From Betaproteobacteria bacterium UBA5582 (GTDB lineage Bacteria > Pseudomonadota > Gammaproteobacteria > Burkholderiales > Rhodocyclaceae): a stretch of 29,197 nucleotides of DNA. The stretch spans positions 1-29,197 of the forward strand of contig DILW01000052.1 in NCBI GenBank assembly GCA_002425245.1. The letters run 5' to 3'. The position numbers and the translations under genes were made by a program. The notes beneath the pieces were generated by a model, which made no database searches, had not been told where the DNA came from, and was given only the letters and a program-made list of their open reading frames with translations. Within the stretch, counting starts at the first letter, position 1. Each line of letters starts with the position of its first letter. Shown in pieces: positions 5,972-12,923 of this stretch.

Positions 5972-7879
5972 CTAGTCGGCGGTCGGTAAGGCGTCGAGTG
6001 CCTCGTGCACTTCCAGCCAGCGCAGTTCGGCTTCGTCGATCTGCTCGCCAAGGGCGGCAGCCTGGCGATGCATTTCCTCGCTTCTGGCGCGGTCGACCGT
6101 GGCGTAGAAATCAGGATCGGCGAACTGCGCGTCGAGCGCGGCTTTTTCCGCTTGCCACTTGGCCAGCTTGCGGTCGAGCTGCTCGATTTCCTTGCTCAGC
6201 GTGCGCCGCTGGGCGAGCAGGGCCTGCCGGCTGGCCTTGGCGTCGGCGCGTTGCTGCAGGCGCTCGCTCTTTTCGGCAGCAACATCGGGGGCCGCCGTTT
6301 TCTCGGCGTTGCGCTGCGCCGCCAGCCAGGCGGCGTAGTCGTCGAGGTCGCCGTCGAAGGGCGTCGCCCGGCCGTTGTCGACGAGCAGCAGTTCGTCGGC
6401 GCAGGTGCGCAGCAGGTGGCGGTCGTGCGAGACGACGACCATGCCGCCTTCGAATTCCTGCATGGCGAAGGTCAGCGCTTCGCGCATTTCCAGGTCGAGG
6501 TGGTTGGTCGGCTCATCCAGAAGCAGCAGGTTGGGCCTGGTGCGGATCAGCAGGGCCAGCGCCAGGCGCGATTTTTCGCCGCCGGAGAAGGGTTCGATGG
6601 CGCGCGTCGCCATCTCGCCGCGGAAGTCGAAACCGCCCAGGTAATCGCGCAGTTCCTGTTCCGGCGTCAGCGGCTCGAGGCGTTGCAGGTGCTGCAGCGG
6701 CGACTCGTCGGGGCGCAGTTGTTCGAGCTGGTGCTGGGCGAAATAGCCGATGTTGAGCGCCTTGGCTTCCTTGCGCTCGCCGCCTTGTTGCGCGACGGCA
6801 CCGGCTAGCAGCTTGATCAGCGTCGACTTGCCGGCGCCGTTGCGGCCGAGCAGGCCGATGCGGCAGCCCGGGCGCAGCGTCAGCGTGATGTTGTCGAGAA
6901 TCTTGCGGTCGACGTAGCCGGCGCCGGCATTTTCGATGACCAGCAGGGGATCGGGCAGGCTTTCCGGCTCGCGGAAGCTGAAATGGAAGGGCGAGTCGAC
7001 GTGCGCGGCGGCGACGATTTCCATGCGTTCGAGCATCTTGACCCGGCTCTGCGCCTGGCGTGCCTTGGTCGCCTTGGCCTTGAAGCGCTCGACGAAGCGG
7101 GTCAGCTTGGCGATCTCGCGCTGCTGCGCGGCGAAAGCCGATTGCTGGGCGGCCAGGCGGGCGGCCTTGGCGCGTTCGTAGTCGGAGTAGCCGCCCGTGG
7201 TCAGCGTCAGCTTCTGCTGGTCGATGGCGATGATCTGGCCGACCACGGCGTCGAGGAAGTCGCGGTCGTGCGAGATCAACAGCAGCGTTGCCGGCGTTGT
7301 CTTCAGCCACTGTTCGAGCCAGAGCACAGCGTCGAGGTCGAGGTGATTGGTCGGCTCGTCGAGCAGCAGGAGGTCGGCGCGGCAGGAGAGGGCGCGGGCG
7401 AGGTTGAGGCGGACTCGCCAGCCGCCGGAGAAATCGGCGACCGGCCGGGCGAAGTCGGCGTCGGTGAAACCGAGTCCGTGCAGTACCTCGGCGGCGCGCG
7501 CCTTGGCCGAATAGCCGTCGATGTCGGCGTAGCGGGTGTGCAGGTGGCCGATGGCCTCGCCGTCGCCGCGCGCCTCGGCCTCGGCCAGTTCGCGTTCGAC
7601 CCGGCGCAGTTCGAGGTCGCCGTCGAGCACGAAATCGAGCGCAGCGTCGGGTAGAGCCGGGGTTTCCTGGGTGACGCGGGCGATCTGCCAGCTGGCCGGA
7701 ATCTCGCAGTCGCCGGCTTCGGCGTGCAGTTCGCCGGCAAGCAGGGCGAACAGGCTGGATTTGCCGCAGCCGTTGGCGCCGACCACGCCGACTTTCCAGC
7801 CGGGGTGGATCTGCAGGTTGGCGTCGACCACCAGTGGGCGGGCGGCGCGGGCGAAGGTGAGTTGGCGCAGGGCGATCAT
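5972..7879 (-). CDS. ABC-F family ATP-binding protein, YheS-like
   Basis: A 635-residue soluble protein with two ABC ATPase domains and no membrane segments. Domain 1 has Walker A GANGCGKS (34-41), signature FSGGWRV (150-156) and LLLLDEPTNHLD (170-181). The linker about 235-300 is a charged helical hairpin. Domain 2 has Walker A GRNGAGKST (345-353), signature FSGGEKSR (431-438) and LLLLDEPTNHLD. A C-terminal coiled coil spans about 535-630. ABC-F proteins act on ribosomes rather than as transporters; the order of parts and coiled-coil tail fit YheS better than EttA, with Uup as the alternative. A TATAAT box (7890-7895, minus strand) is only 10 nt before the ATG and there is no clear ribosome binding site, so the mRNA may be nearly leaderless. 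Confidence 0.92.
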   Translation of the reverse strand: MIALRQLTFARAARPLVVDANLQIHPGWKVGVVGANGCGKSSLFALLAGELHAEAGDCEIPASWQIARVTQETPALPDAALDFVLDGDLELRRVERELAEAEARGDGEAIGHLHTRYADIDGYSAKARAAEVLHGLGFTDADFARPVADFSGGWRVRLNLARALSCRADLLLLDEPTNHLDLDAVLWLEQWLKTTPATLLLISHDRDFLDAVVGQIIAIDQQKLTLTTGGYSDYERAKAARLAAQQSAFAAQQREIAKLTRFVERFKAKATKARQAQSRVKMLERMEIVAAAHVDSPFHFSFREPESLPDPLLVIENAGAGYVDRKILDNITLTLRPGCRIGLLGRNGAGKSTLIKLLAGAVAQQGGERKEAKALNIGYFAQHQLEQLRPDESPLQHLQRLEPLTPEQELRDYLGGFDFRGEMATRAIEPFSGGEKSRLALALLIRTRPNLLLLDEPTNHLDLEMREALTFAMQEFEGGMVVVSHDRHLLRTCADELLLVDNGRATPFDGDLDDYAAWLAAQRNAEKTAAPDVAAEKSERLQQRADAKASRQALLAQRRTLSKEIEQLDRKLAKWQAEKAALDAQFADPDFYATVDRARSEEMHRQAAALGEQIDEAELRWLEVHEALDALPTAD

Positions 7880-7936
7880 CAGGGGGCGGATTATAGCGGC
7901 GGGCTGCTAGAATCCCGAACAGAATCAATCGCCAAT

Positions 7937-7958
7937 CCGGCCGCGTGGCCGGTTTTTT
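7937..7958 (+). terminator. Terminator-like hairpin directly upstream of the secreted protein gene at 7971
   Basis: CCGGCC (7937-7942) and GGCCGG (7947-7952) pair around GCGT and are followed by six T (7953-7958). It has the full form of a plus-strand intrinsic terminator, yet no plus-strand gene precedes it. It lies between a possible promoter (TAGAAT at 7908-7913) and the ATG at 7971, so it could attenuate that gene. Confidence 0.65.
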
Positions 7959-7970
7959 GCCGTCGGAAAA

Positions 7971-8540
7971 ATGCAAACTTGTACGCCCCTCTTGCTGGCC
8001 GGATTGCTGCTGGCCTTTTCCTGTGCCGGTGCGCAGGCCGATGAGGCCGACTGGCAGGCGCGCCTGGCGCGTGCCGAGGCCATGAAGTCGGCTGCCGATG
8101 CCAGCCAGAAGGCGGCCGACGAGGAATTTGCCCGGCGCAATCTCGCCTGCCAGGAAAAGTTCCTGGTCAATTCCTGCGTCAACGAGGCGCGCGAGCAGCA
8201 CATTGCCGTAACCCGTGCCAGCCGTCAGCAGCGGGTCGAGGCCAGCACCATCGAGCGCGAAGTCAGGCGCGAACAGTCGGCGGCTCGTGCCGCCAGCTTG
8301 GCCGAGGAAGAACGTCAACGCGCCGCCAGTTTGCCCGAGCGCGAACGGGCGGTGGCGGCCGAGCGCGAGCAGGCCGAGCGCGACCGCCAGCAAGCGCTGG
8401 CCGACAAGCAGGAAAAGGCCGAGGCGCGGGCGCTCAAACGGGCGCAGCAGGCGGAGGCGCATCAGCGCAAGGTCGCCGAACACGAAGCCCGGGTCGCCGA
8501 ACGCAAGGCCCGCGCGGAACGTCGGGCGGCCGGGGAGTAA
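7971..8540 (+). CDS. Secreted, coiled-coil protein of unknown function
   Basis: I do not recognise a named family. The 189-residue product has a clear signal peptide (MQTCTPLLLAGLLLAFSCAGAQA, cleavage near residue 23), which supports the ATG at 7971. The mature protein is very rich in Ala, Glu, Arg and Gln and is predicted to be almost entirely helical; residues from about 85 to the end form a long charged coiled coil with repeats like EREQAERDRQQAL and KRAQQAEAHQRKVAEHEARVAER. Two Cys (in NLACQEKFLVNSCVNEAREQ, about residues 60-70) could form a disulfide in the periplasm. The ribosome binding site is weak and a terminator-like hairpin lies just upstream. A periplasmic structural or envelope role is only a guess. 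Confidence 0.75.
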   Translation: MQTCTPLLLAGLLLAFSCAGAQADEADWQARLARAEAMKSAADASQKAADEEFARRNLACQEKFLVNSCVNEAREQHIAVTRASRQQRVEASTIEREVRREQSAARAASLAEEERQRAASLPERERAVAAEREQAERDRQQALADKQEKAEARALKRAQQAEAHQRKVAEHEARVAERKARAERRAAGE

Positions 8541-8545
8541 GCAGC

Positions 8546-9583
8546 TTAGAGCTGTTCCTTGAGCAGGCGCCGGATCAGCTTGGCGATCGGCGTCGGCACC
8601 CCGGCCGTCGCCGCCTGTGCCAGTGGCACCCATTCCCGACCGCTTTCGCCGAGCATGGGTGGCGCGGCAACCCGGCACAGCACCGGCCGCAGGGTGAGGC
8701 GGAAGTGGGTGAAGGCGTGTTTCAGTTCCTCCAGCTCGCGCAGCTCGGTCGCCTGCAGGCAGCGGGCGGCCAGGATGTCGGCCGGATCGCCCTCGGGCGG
8801 CACCAGCAGACCACCCCACAGGCCGCTGGGCGGGCGCCGTTCGAGCAGCAGCCGGGTGCCGTCGGTGATCAGCGCGAAGCTCGACGTGCGTTCGGGTACG
8901 GGCGGGCGCGGGCGTGCTTCGGGCAGGCTTTTCTGGCGTCCCTCGCGGCGGGCCACGCAAGTGTCGGCAAAGGGGCAGGCGGGGCAGTGCGGGCTGCCGC
9001 GGGTGCACAAGGTGGCGCCGAGATCCATCAGGCCTTGCGTATAGGCTTCCATGTCCTGTTCTGGAAGCAGCGTTTCGGCGAGTTGCCAGAGCTTGCGTTC
9101 GACGGCCGTCGAACCGGGAAAGCCGCCGATGCCGAAGACCCGGCAGAGAACGCGTTTGACGTTGCCGTCGAGGATCGCAGCCCGCTCGCCAAAGCTGAAG
9201 GCGGCGATGGCGGCGGCAGTTGAGCGGCCGATGCCGGGGAGCTCGGCCAGTTCGGCGGCGCTGCCGGGGAAGTTGCCGCCATGCGTGCTGACAATCTGCT
9301 GCGCGCAGCGGTGCAGGTTGCGCGCCCGGGCGTAGTAGCCGAGCCCGGCCCAGTGTTCGATGACGCTTTCGATGGGCGCCGCCGCCAGGGTCGCGACATC
9401 GGGGAAACTGGCGAGAAAACGCTGGTAGTAGGGGATGACCGTCGCCACCTGGGTTTGCTGCAGCATGATCTCGGACAGCCAGACCCGGTAGGGGTCGCGA
9501 CTGCCCTGCCAGGGCAGGTCATGGCGGCCGGCGGTCTTTTGCCAGGCGATCAGGCGCTGGGCAAAGCTTTGTTCTTTCGGCAA
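8546..9583 (-). CDS. mutY: A/G-specific adenine glycosylase MutY
   Basis: A 345-residue MutY. The N-terminal domain has Glu38 in VWLSEIMLQQTQV, the helix-hairpin-helix LPGIGRSTAAAI (115-126) and the catalytic Asp139 in ILDGNVKRVLCR. The [4Fe-4S] cluster cysteines are Cys193, Cys200, Cys203 and Cys209 with the exact C-x6-C-x2-C-x5-C spacing. The C-terminal part (about 225-345) is the NUDIX-like domain that recognises 8-oxoG, with LLERRPPSGLWGGLLVPPEG. It removes adenine mispaired with 8-oxoguanine. The best start is TTG at 9583, giving MPKEQSFAQRLIAWQ; no ATG lies at the right place and the far upstream extension overlaps the opposite gene. Confidence 0.92.
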   Translation of the reverse strand: MPKEQSFAQRLIAWQKTAGRHDLPWQGSRDPYRVWLSEIMLQQTQVATVIPYYQRFLASFPDVATLAAAPIESVIEHWAGLGYYARARNLHRCAQQIVSTHGGNFPGSAAELAELPGIGRSTAAAIAAFSFGERAAILDGNVKRVLCRVFGIGGFPGSTAVERKLWQLAETLLPEQDMEAYTQGLMDLGATLCTRGSPHCPACPFADTCVARREGRQKSLPEARPRPPVPERTSSFALITDGTRLLLERRPPSGLWGGLLVPPEGDPADILAARCLQATELRELEELKHAFTHFRLTLRPVLCRVAAPPMLGESGREWVPLAQAATAGVPTPIAKLIRRLLKEQL

Positions 9584-9591
9584 ATTTCGTC

Positions 9592-9620
9592 TCGACGCGG
9601 AAAGCGGGAGCCGGGATAAT
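9592..9620 (+). promoter_or_regulatory. Probable sigma-70 promoter of the flavin reductase gene, overlapping the mutY -10
   Basis: TCGACG (9592-9597), a 17-nt spacer and GATAAT (9615-9620) form a fair sigma-70 promoter on the plus strand. The complement of 9616-9621 is TATTAT, a -10 for mutY on the minus strand, so the two divergent promoters would share almost the same bases and could not both be occupied at once. Confidence 0.45.
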
Positions 9621-9646
9621 ACGGCGTTTTTCCCGCCGTGAATGCC

Positions 9647-10138
9647 ATGAACCAGCCGCAAACCGATACCCGCGCCCTGCGCAATGCCCTGGGCCGCTTT
9701 GCCACCGGCATCGCCATCGTCACGGCGATCGACCCGGACGGCCATCCGATCGGGCTGACGGTGAATTCCTTTTCCGCCGTTTCGCTGCAGCCGGCGCTGG
9801 TGCTGTGGTGCCTCGACAACGGCTCGCACAACCTGGAAGCCTTCCGCAAGGCCAGCCATCACGCGATCAACATCCTCTCCGCGACGCAGCAGGACCTGTC
9901 CAACCGCTTCGCCACCTGGCCCACCGACCGTTTCGTCGGCCTGCACTGGCAGGCGGGCGCCGGCGGTGCGCCGGTGTTCCCGGATTGTTGCGCCAGCTTC
10001 GAAGTTGCCAACGAAACCGCCCACGCGGGCGGCGACCATACGATTTTCGTCGGTCGGGTCGAGAACTACAGCGAAGCTGCCGAGCTTGCTCCGCTGCTGT
10101 TTCACGCCGGCCAGTACCGCAAGCTGGCCGAATCCTGA
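9647..10138 (+). CDS. Flavin reductase family (FMN-binding) protein
   Basis: A 163-residue flavin-reductase-like split-barrel protein. The start region RALRNALGRFATGIAIVTAIDPDGHPIGLTVNSFSAVSLQPALVLWCLDN is the family hallmark: GRFATGI...VT and GLTVNSFSAVSLQP bind the FMN phosphate and isoalloxazine. The later NRFATWPTDRFVGLHWQAG, HTIFVGRVENY and a closing F/Y-rich tail are also usual. Such proteins reduce FMN/FAD with NAD(P)H, often for a partner monooxygenase; no monooxygenase is adjacent, so the partner is unknown. The ATG at 9647 is taken, but GTG at 9638 in the same frame is possible; neither has a clear ribosome binding site. Confidence 0.85.
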   Translation: MNQPQTDTRALRNALGRFATGIAIVTAIDPDGHPIGLTVNSFSAVSLQPALVLWCLDNGSHNLEAFRKASHHAINILSATQQDLSNRFATWPTDRFVGLHWQAGAGGAPVFPDCCASFEVANETAHAGGDHTIFVGRVENYSEAAELAPLLFHAGQYRKLAES

Positions 10139-10142
10139 GGGA

Positions 10143-10613
10143 TCAGTCCGCCTGGGCCTCCGCAGCCTTTTCCGGACGCCAGCTCAACAGCCAGTAGGTC
10201 ACCCCCAGGGCCATGACTATGGCGGCGATGCCGTACAGGTAATGCGCTTCGATCAGGTTGATGTCGAGGACGATCACCTTGCGGGCGATTGCCATCAATG
10301 CCGTGGCGATCACCAGTTTGACGTGAATCACGTCGTCGCGCAGGTACAGGGTGATGTTGGCAAAGATCTCGATCGCGATCAGGACGGCGAGGAAAGCTGC
10401 GAAAACCTGAAAGATGTCCGTCATGTCCAGCAGGAACATGGGCGGACTCTTCAGTTTCTCGTAAAGAACCAGCAGGACGTCGGCGACGCTCCAGAAGATG
10501 ACCAAGGTCATCAGCACAGCCAGGAAGCGGATGGCCAGGCGGATCATCCGATGCAGGGCAGCGATCAGCTTGTCGTCTACGTTCTCGTCAAGGTGATTGT
10601 GATCGCGGTCCAT
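10143..10613 (-). CDS. PsiE-family phosphate-starvation-inducible membrane protein
   Basis: A 156-residue membrane protein with four hydrophobic segments (about residues 26-48, 66-88, 100-115 and 122-143), including LAVLMTLVIFWSVADVLLVLYE, FQVFAAFLAVLIAIEIFANITLYL and YGIAAIVMALGVTYWLL. The EIFANITLYLRDDVIHVKLVIATALMAIARKVIVLD stretch is the recognisable PsiE-family core. Function is unknown in general; E. coli psiE responds to phosphate starvation and cAMP-CRP. The ATG at 10613 has an excellent GGAGGAAGGTC ribosome binding site. It follows the TerB-like gene by 22 nt, so the two are probably one operon, and ends 4 nt after the convergent flavin reductase gene. Confidence 0.82.
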   Translation of the reverse strand: MDRDHNHLDENVDDKLIAALHRMIRLAIRFLAVLMTLVIFWSVADVLLVLYEKLKSPPMFLLDMTDIFQVFAAFLAVLIAIEIFANITLYLRDDVIHVKLVIATALMAIARKVIVLDINLIEAHYLYGIAAIVMALGVTYWLLSWRPEKAAEAQAD

Positions 10614-10635
10614 GACCTTCCTCCCCCTGGTTGTA

Positions 10636-11109
10636 TCAGTGTGCCTGGCGGTTGGCTGACGGATGTCGATCCGTACGGCGCCGGCTGGGTTTTTCCGCCG
10701 ACTGGGCAAGGCTGCCCACGCCATCGTCGTTGGTCCATTGCAGCAAGGCTTCGCGGATCAGGCGGGCTTCACCGGCGCTCAGTTCGTCGTTGGCCACGGC
10801 CACCCGCATCATCGCGCGGAGCAGGCTCTGCTGCAGGAAGGGGAAAGTGACCTCGCCGAGAATCCTGGAGAGTTCGCCAGCAGTCAGGCGCTGATCCAGG
10901 GTTCGTGTCATCGAGCCACCGAGTTCGAGATCCTCGTAAAACTCGCGGATCACCGCATCAATCAGGGTGTTGTCGATGCCGAGTGCCTGCAGGCTGGAGT
11001 CCTGTTCGATCAAGCGATATTCGGTTTCGTCGGCAACGCCGTCGATCAGCATGCCAAGGGCAAGGATACGGGCAACTGCCTTGGGGCTGTTGGTCGGGTA
11101 GGGGCGCAT
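10636..11109 (-). CDS. TerB-like (tellurite-resistance type) small protein, function unknown
   Basis: A 157-residue, largely helical acidic protein. Residues about 12-45 (RILALGMLIDGVADETEYRLIEQDSSLQALGI) and about 95-125 (RAMMRVAVANDELSAGEARLIREALLQW) look like the two metal-binding helix-loop repeats of TerB-like proteins (the 'M..AVADGE.S..E..LI' pattern), so I place it loosely in that superfamily. The last 30 residues are basic and low-complexity. The ATG has an AGAGGAG ribosome binding site. It precedes the psiE-like gene with a 22-nt gap and is likely co-transcribed. A tellurite role is not implied. Confidence 0.6.
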   Translation of the reverse strand: MRPYPTNSPKAVARILALGMLIDGVADETEYRLIEQDSSLQALGIDNTLIDAVIREFYEDLELGGSMTRTLDQRLTAGELSRILGEVTFPFLQQSLLRAMMRVAVANDELSAGEARLIREALLQWTNDDGVGSLAQSAEKPSRRRTDRHPSANRQAH

Positions 11110-11258
11110 CAGGGACTCCTCTCATCGTGGTTGCGAAAAGTTCATGGGCAATGGCAATTTGCATCCCTGTCCATGACATTCGAAAGCTTTGTCCTCGCCC
11201 TTCTGGCAAAGGTTCCCGCCAGAGCCCATCTGATACTCAGCAGTTCACCACTGTTACA

Positions 11259-11277
11259 GATTGCTACCAAAGCAATC
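11259..11277. promoter_or_regulatory. Inverted repeat upstream of the CBS-domain gene
   Basis: GATTGCT (11259-11265) and AGCAATC (11271-11277) form a 7-bp dyad with a 5-bp centre, about 75 bp before the CBS gene, in the 241-bp divergent region between the TerB-like gene and the CBS gene. It could be an operator; no regulator is identified. Confidence 0.35.
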
Positions 11278-11350
11278 GATTCCCTGGCAACTTTCTGGTG
11301 CTCTGCAAGTCTGAGCCGCAAGTAGCAACCCACCAACGAGGAGATCAAAA

Positions 11351-11785
11351 ATGCCATACAGAGCAGTCATCAATGTTGTTGAAAACCGCCCCTTCCTGGT
11401 ATGCACTCCGGAAGACGAAGTTGGTTCGATCGCGGCGCACATGAAGACCTACGAGCAAGGTGCTGTGTTGGTCGTCACCCCAACGGGCGAACTGGTCGGT
11501 ATCTGTACCGAGCGTGATCTTTGTTACAAGGTGCTGGCCGATGCGCTGCCGCCGAGTACGCCGGTCAGCGCGGTGATGACCTCCGATCCCCAGGCTGTAC
11601 CGCCTGACATGTTGTTCGGCAATGTCCTGCACCTGATGTTCGAGGGTGGTTTCCGGCACATGCCGGTGGTGGATGAAATGGGCCGCCCCCTCGGGCTGGT
11701 CTCTTCGCGCGACGCTCTCGGGCTCGAAATATTCAGGTTCGCCGACGAACTGAAGCGCCGCGAGCAATTGTCTGAAGTCCTCTGA
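11351..11785 (+). CDS. Two-CBS-domain protein
   Basis: A 144-residue protein made of a CBS pair: CBS1 about residues 8-66 (ENRPFLVCTPEDEVGSIAAHMKTYEQGAVLVVTPTGELVGICTERDL) and CBS2 about 72-128 (VSAVMTSDPQAVPPDMLFGNVLHLMFEGGFRHMPVVDEMGRPLGLVSSRDAL). There is no attached enzyme or transporter domain. Stand-alone CBS pairs bind adenine nucleotides and regulate partner proteins; the partner here is unknown. The ATG at 11351 has a strong GAGGAGA ribosome binding site. A perfect 11-bp hairpin follows the gene at 11815-11839. Confidence 0.88.
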   Translation: MPYRAVINVVENRPFLVCTPEDEVGSIAAHMKTYEQGAVLVVTPTGELVGICTERDLCYKVLADALPPSTPVSAVMTSDPQAVPPDMLFGNVLHLMFEGGFRHMPVVDEMGRPLGLVSSRDALGLEIFRFADELKRREQLSEVL

Positions 11786-11814
11786 CTACCCCAAGTGTCT
11801 TTGCTTGCAGTGCT

Positions 11815-11839
11815 CCTGCAGCCCGGTCCGGGCTGCAGG
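11815..11839 (+). terminator. Strong hairpin after the CBS-domain gene
   Basis: CCTGCAGCCCG (11815-11825) and CGGGCTGCAGG (11829-11839) pair perfectly around a 3-nt loop 30 nt after the stop codon. There is no T-run behind it, so it is either an inefficient terminator or an mRNA 3'-end stabiliser separating the gene from the tRNA promoter. Confidence 0.55.
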
Positions 11840-11853
11840 TCAGCCGCCCAAGA

Positions 11854-11882
11854 TTGAATTGCCCGCCTTCTCGGCATAGAAT
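11854..11882 (+). promoter_or_regulatory. Sigma-70 promoter of the split tRNA-Gly(CCC) gene
   Basis: TTGAAT (11854-11859), a 17-nt spacer and TAGAAT (11877-11882) form a near-consensus promoter whose start would be about 13 nt before the mature tRNA 5' end at 11902. Confidence 0.75.
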
Positions 11883-11901
11883 GCCCACCGCTGCTGCCCG
11901 A

Positions 11902-11940
11902 GCGGGCGTCGTATAATGGTAATACCCTAGCTTCCCAAGC
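11902..11940 (+). tRNA. tRNA-Gly(CCC), 5' exon, interrupted by a group II intron
   Basis: This half contains the acceptor 5' strand (11902-11908), a D arm (GTAT 11911-11914 paired with ATAC 11922-11925, loop with GG), the anticodon stem 5' strand CTAGC (11927-11931), the loop TTCCCAA (11932-11938, anticodon CCC at 11934-11936) and the first two bases of the 3' stem strand (11939-11940). The next base begins the intron. The remaining bases are found at 14689-14723, and together the halves give a 74-nt tRNA with every stem paired. The insertion is between tRNA positions 40 and 41. Because no pairing has decayed, either splicing restores a working tRNA or the insertion is recent. Confidence 0.9.
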
Positions 11941-12302
11941 GTGCGACACGAGTCGTATGGAGTGTGCGTTCCCTCCTGTCAGGCGCTTTATCCTGACAAA
12001 ATACGCAACATTCACCACTGCTTGCAGTGGCCTGCAATACCTCGCAAAGGGGATTTGCGGAGACGGCGAAGGCCGTATAAGTAATTGTTCTGCGGAACAA
12101 TCGGGTTTGAGTGGTTGTGGCTGTATTCAACCTCCCAAATCGATACTGACAGGACCGAGGTTTCAGCACCTCGTAGCCTAGGAGCAGTGCGTCACCGGCA
12201 ACGGTGGGGTGCTAAGCGCTCTGACCATGTAGCCACCTCAAGGGGTACGTCATGCCCCGCGAGGGGTCTGGCGTGATTTCGGTAGTTGCATCCGAATGAG
12301 GC

Positions 12303-12308
12303 GCTAGG
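12303..12308 (+). other. Candidate EBS2 of the group II intron
   Basis: GCTAGG is the exact complement of CCTAGC at 11926-11931 in the 5' exon, the 5' anticodon-stem strand of the tRNA. It lies 5' of EBS1, as expected. A 6-base match alone can occur by chance in a region this long; position and order make it credible. Confidence 0.55.
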
Positions 12309-12423
12309 CTGGGTTGGATGGTCAACGTAAGTGAATCGCTGTTAAACACCGTAAAGCAAGAATGAGCCAAAGCAACTTGTAGCATCGGGCTCTGCCAAAA
12401 GGCATGTGATCGGATGTCTGTCT

Positions 12424-12429
12424 GCTTGG
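12424..12429 (+). other. Candidate EBS1 of the group II intron
   Basis: GCTTGG is the exact complement of CCAAGC at 11935-11940, the last six bases of the 5' exon, where IBS1 must be. It lies about 120 nt after the candidate EBS2, the correct order for domain I. Confidence 0.65.
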
Positions 12430-12781
12430 TGCAGGCACGCTGACGTAGCATCACCGGTGAAAAGGCGGGACCGTCCCAACTCTGTTACTTGTACGGAACG
12501 TGGTAAGCCTGAATAGGCGTTCTTTAAAAACTAGGCAATCCATAACACCCCGGCCAATCGTGAGACTGGTCGGGAACGTTATCGCTTACGTGTCTGAGAA
12601 CAAGGTGCCCCGCAAGGGTCACTTCACCTATGCAGGTAGGGGATGATGGAAAAAGCGAATGCCTCTCTGTAATGGAGGGGATAGGGGATGAAACGATTGC
12701 CCTGACGCGAAAGCGTGCTGACTTCCATCTGGTGACTCTTCGTGAGAAGGGTCTGTGTAATCGCAAACCCGAGGGGGTTGA

Positions 12782-12790
12782 TGCTAGAAT
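12782..12790 (+). promoter_or_regulatory. Possible internal promoter (extended -10) of the intron-borne tRNA and maturase
   Basis: TGCTAGAAT has an extended -10 form and resembles the TAGAAT boxes at 11877 and 7908. It is about 43 nt before the internal tRNA. No good -35 is seen. The same bases lie in the loop of an RNA hairpin (CCCGAGG 12768-12774 with CCTCGGG 12796-12802), so it may simply be part of the intron fold. Confidence 0.4.
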
Positions 12791-12832
12791 CCCCGCCTCG
12801 GGGACGATTGCGTCTTCCTCCGAAGGTTCAGA

Positions 12833-12906
12833 GCGGGTGTAGTTTAATGGTAGAACTTCTGGTTCCCAACCAGATAACGAGGGTTCGATTCCCTTCACCC
12901 GCTCCA
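12833..12906 (+). tRNA. tRNA-Gly(CCC), complete, carried inside the group II intron
   Basis: A full 74-nt tRNA: acceptor GCGGGTG (12833-12839) with CACCCGC (12896-12902); D stem GTTT/GAAC; anticodon stem TCTGG (12858-12862) with CCAGA (12870-12874) around TTCCCAA (anticodon CCC, 12865-12867); T arm with the TTCGATT loop (12884-12890); discriminator T and encoded CCA (12904-12906). It has the same anticodon as the split tRNA but a different acceptor end, D arm and anticodon stem, so it is not a duplicate made on the spot. It resembles the ordinary proteobacterial tRNA-Gly(CCC). It sits in domain IV, 17 nt before the maturase start codon. Confidence 0.93.
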
Positions 12907-12923
12907 TACAACCGGAGGTTGAT

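Noticed and set aside
6513..9008. An 831-codon minus-strand frame spanning the ABC-F, coiled-coil and mutY genes
   Set aside because: Arg/Pro/Ala-rich translation running through three real genes in other frames; no domain recognisable.
12630..12842. A short open frame within the intron upstream of the tRNA
   Set aside because: It lies in structured domains II-III of the intron RNA and has no recognisable protein features.
11902..12906. Two tandem tRNA-Gly genes with the maturase simply placed downstream
   Set aside because: The first tRNA lacks its 3' half locally; that half is at 14689-14723 directly after domain VI, and joining the halves gives exact stem pairing, so the intron interruption is the better reading.
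12833..12906. A tRNA pseudogene inside the intron
   Set aside because: Every stem is paired, the T and D loop invariant bases are present and CCA is encoded; no sign of decay.
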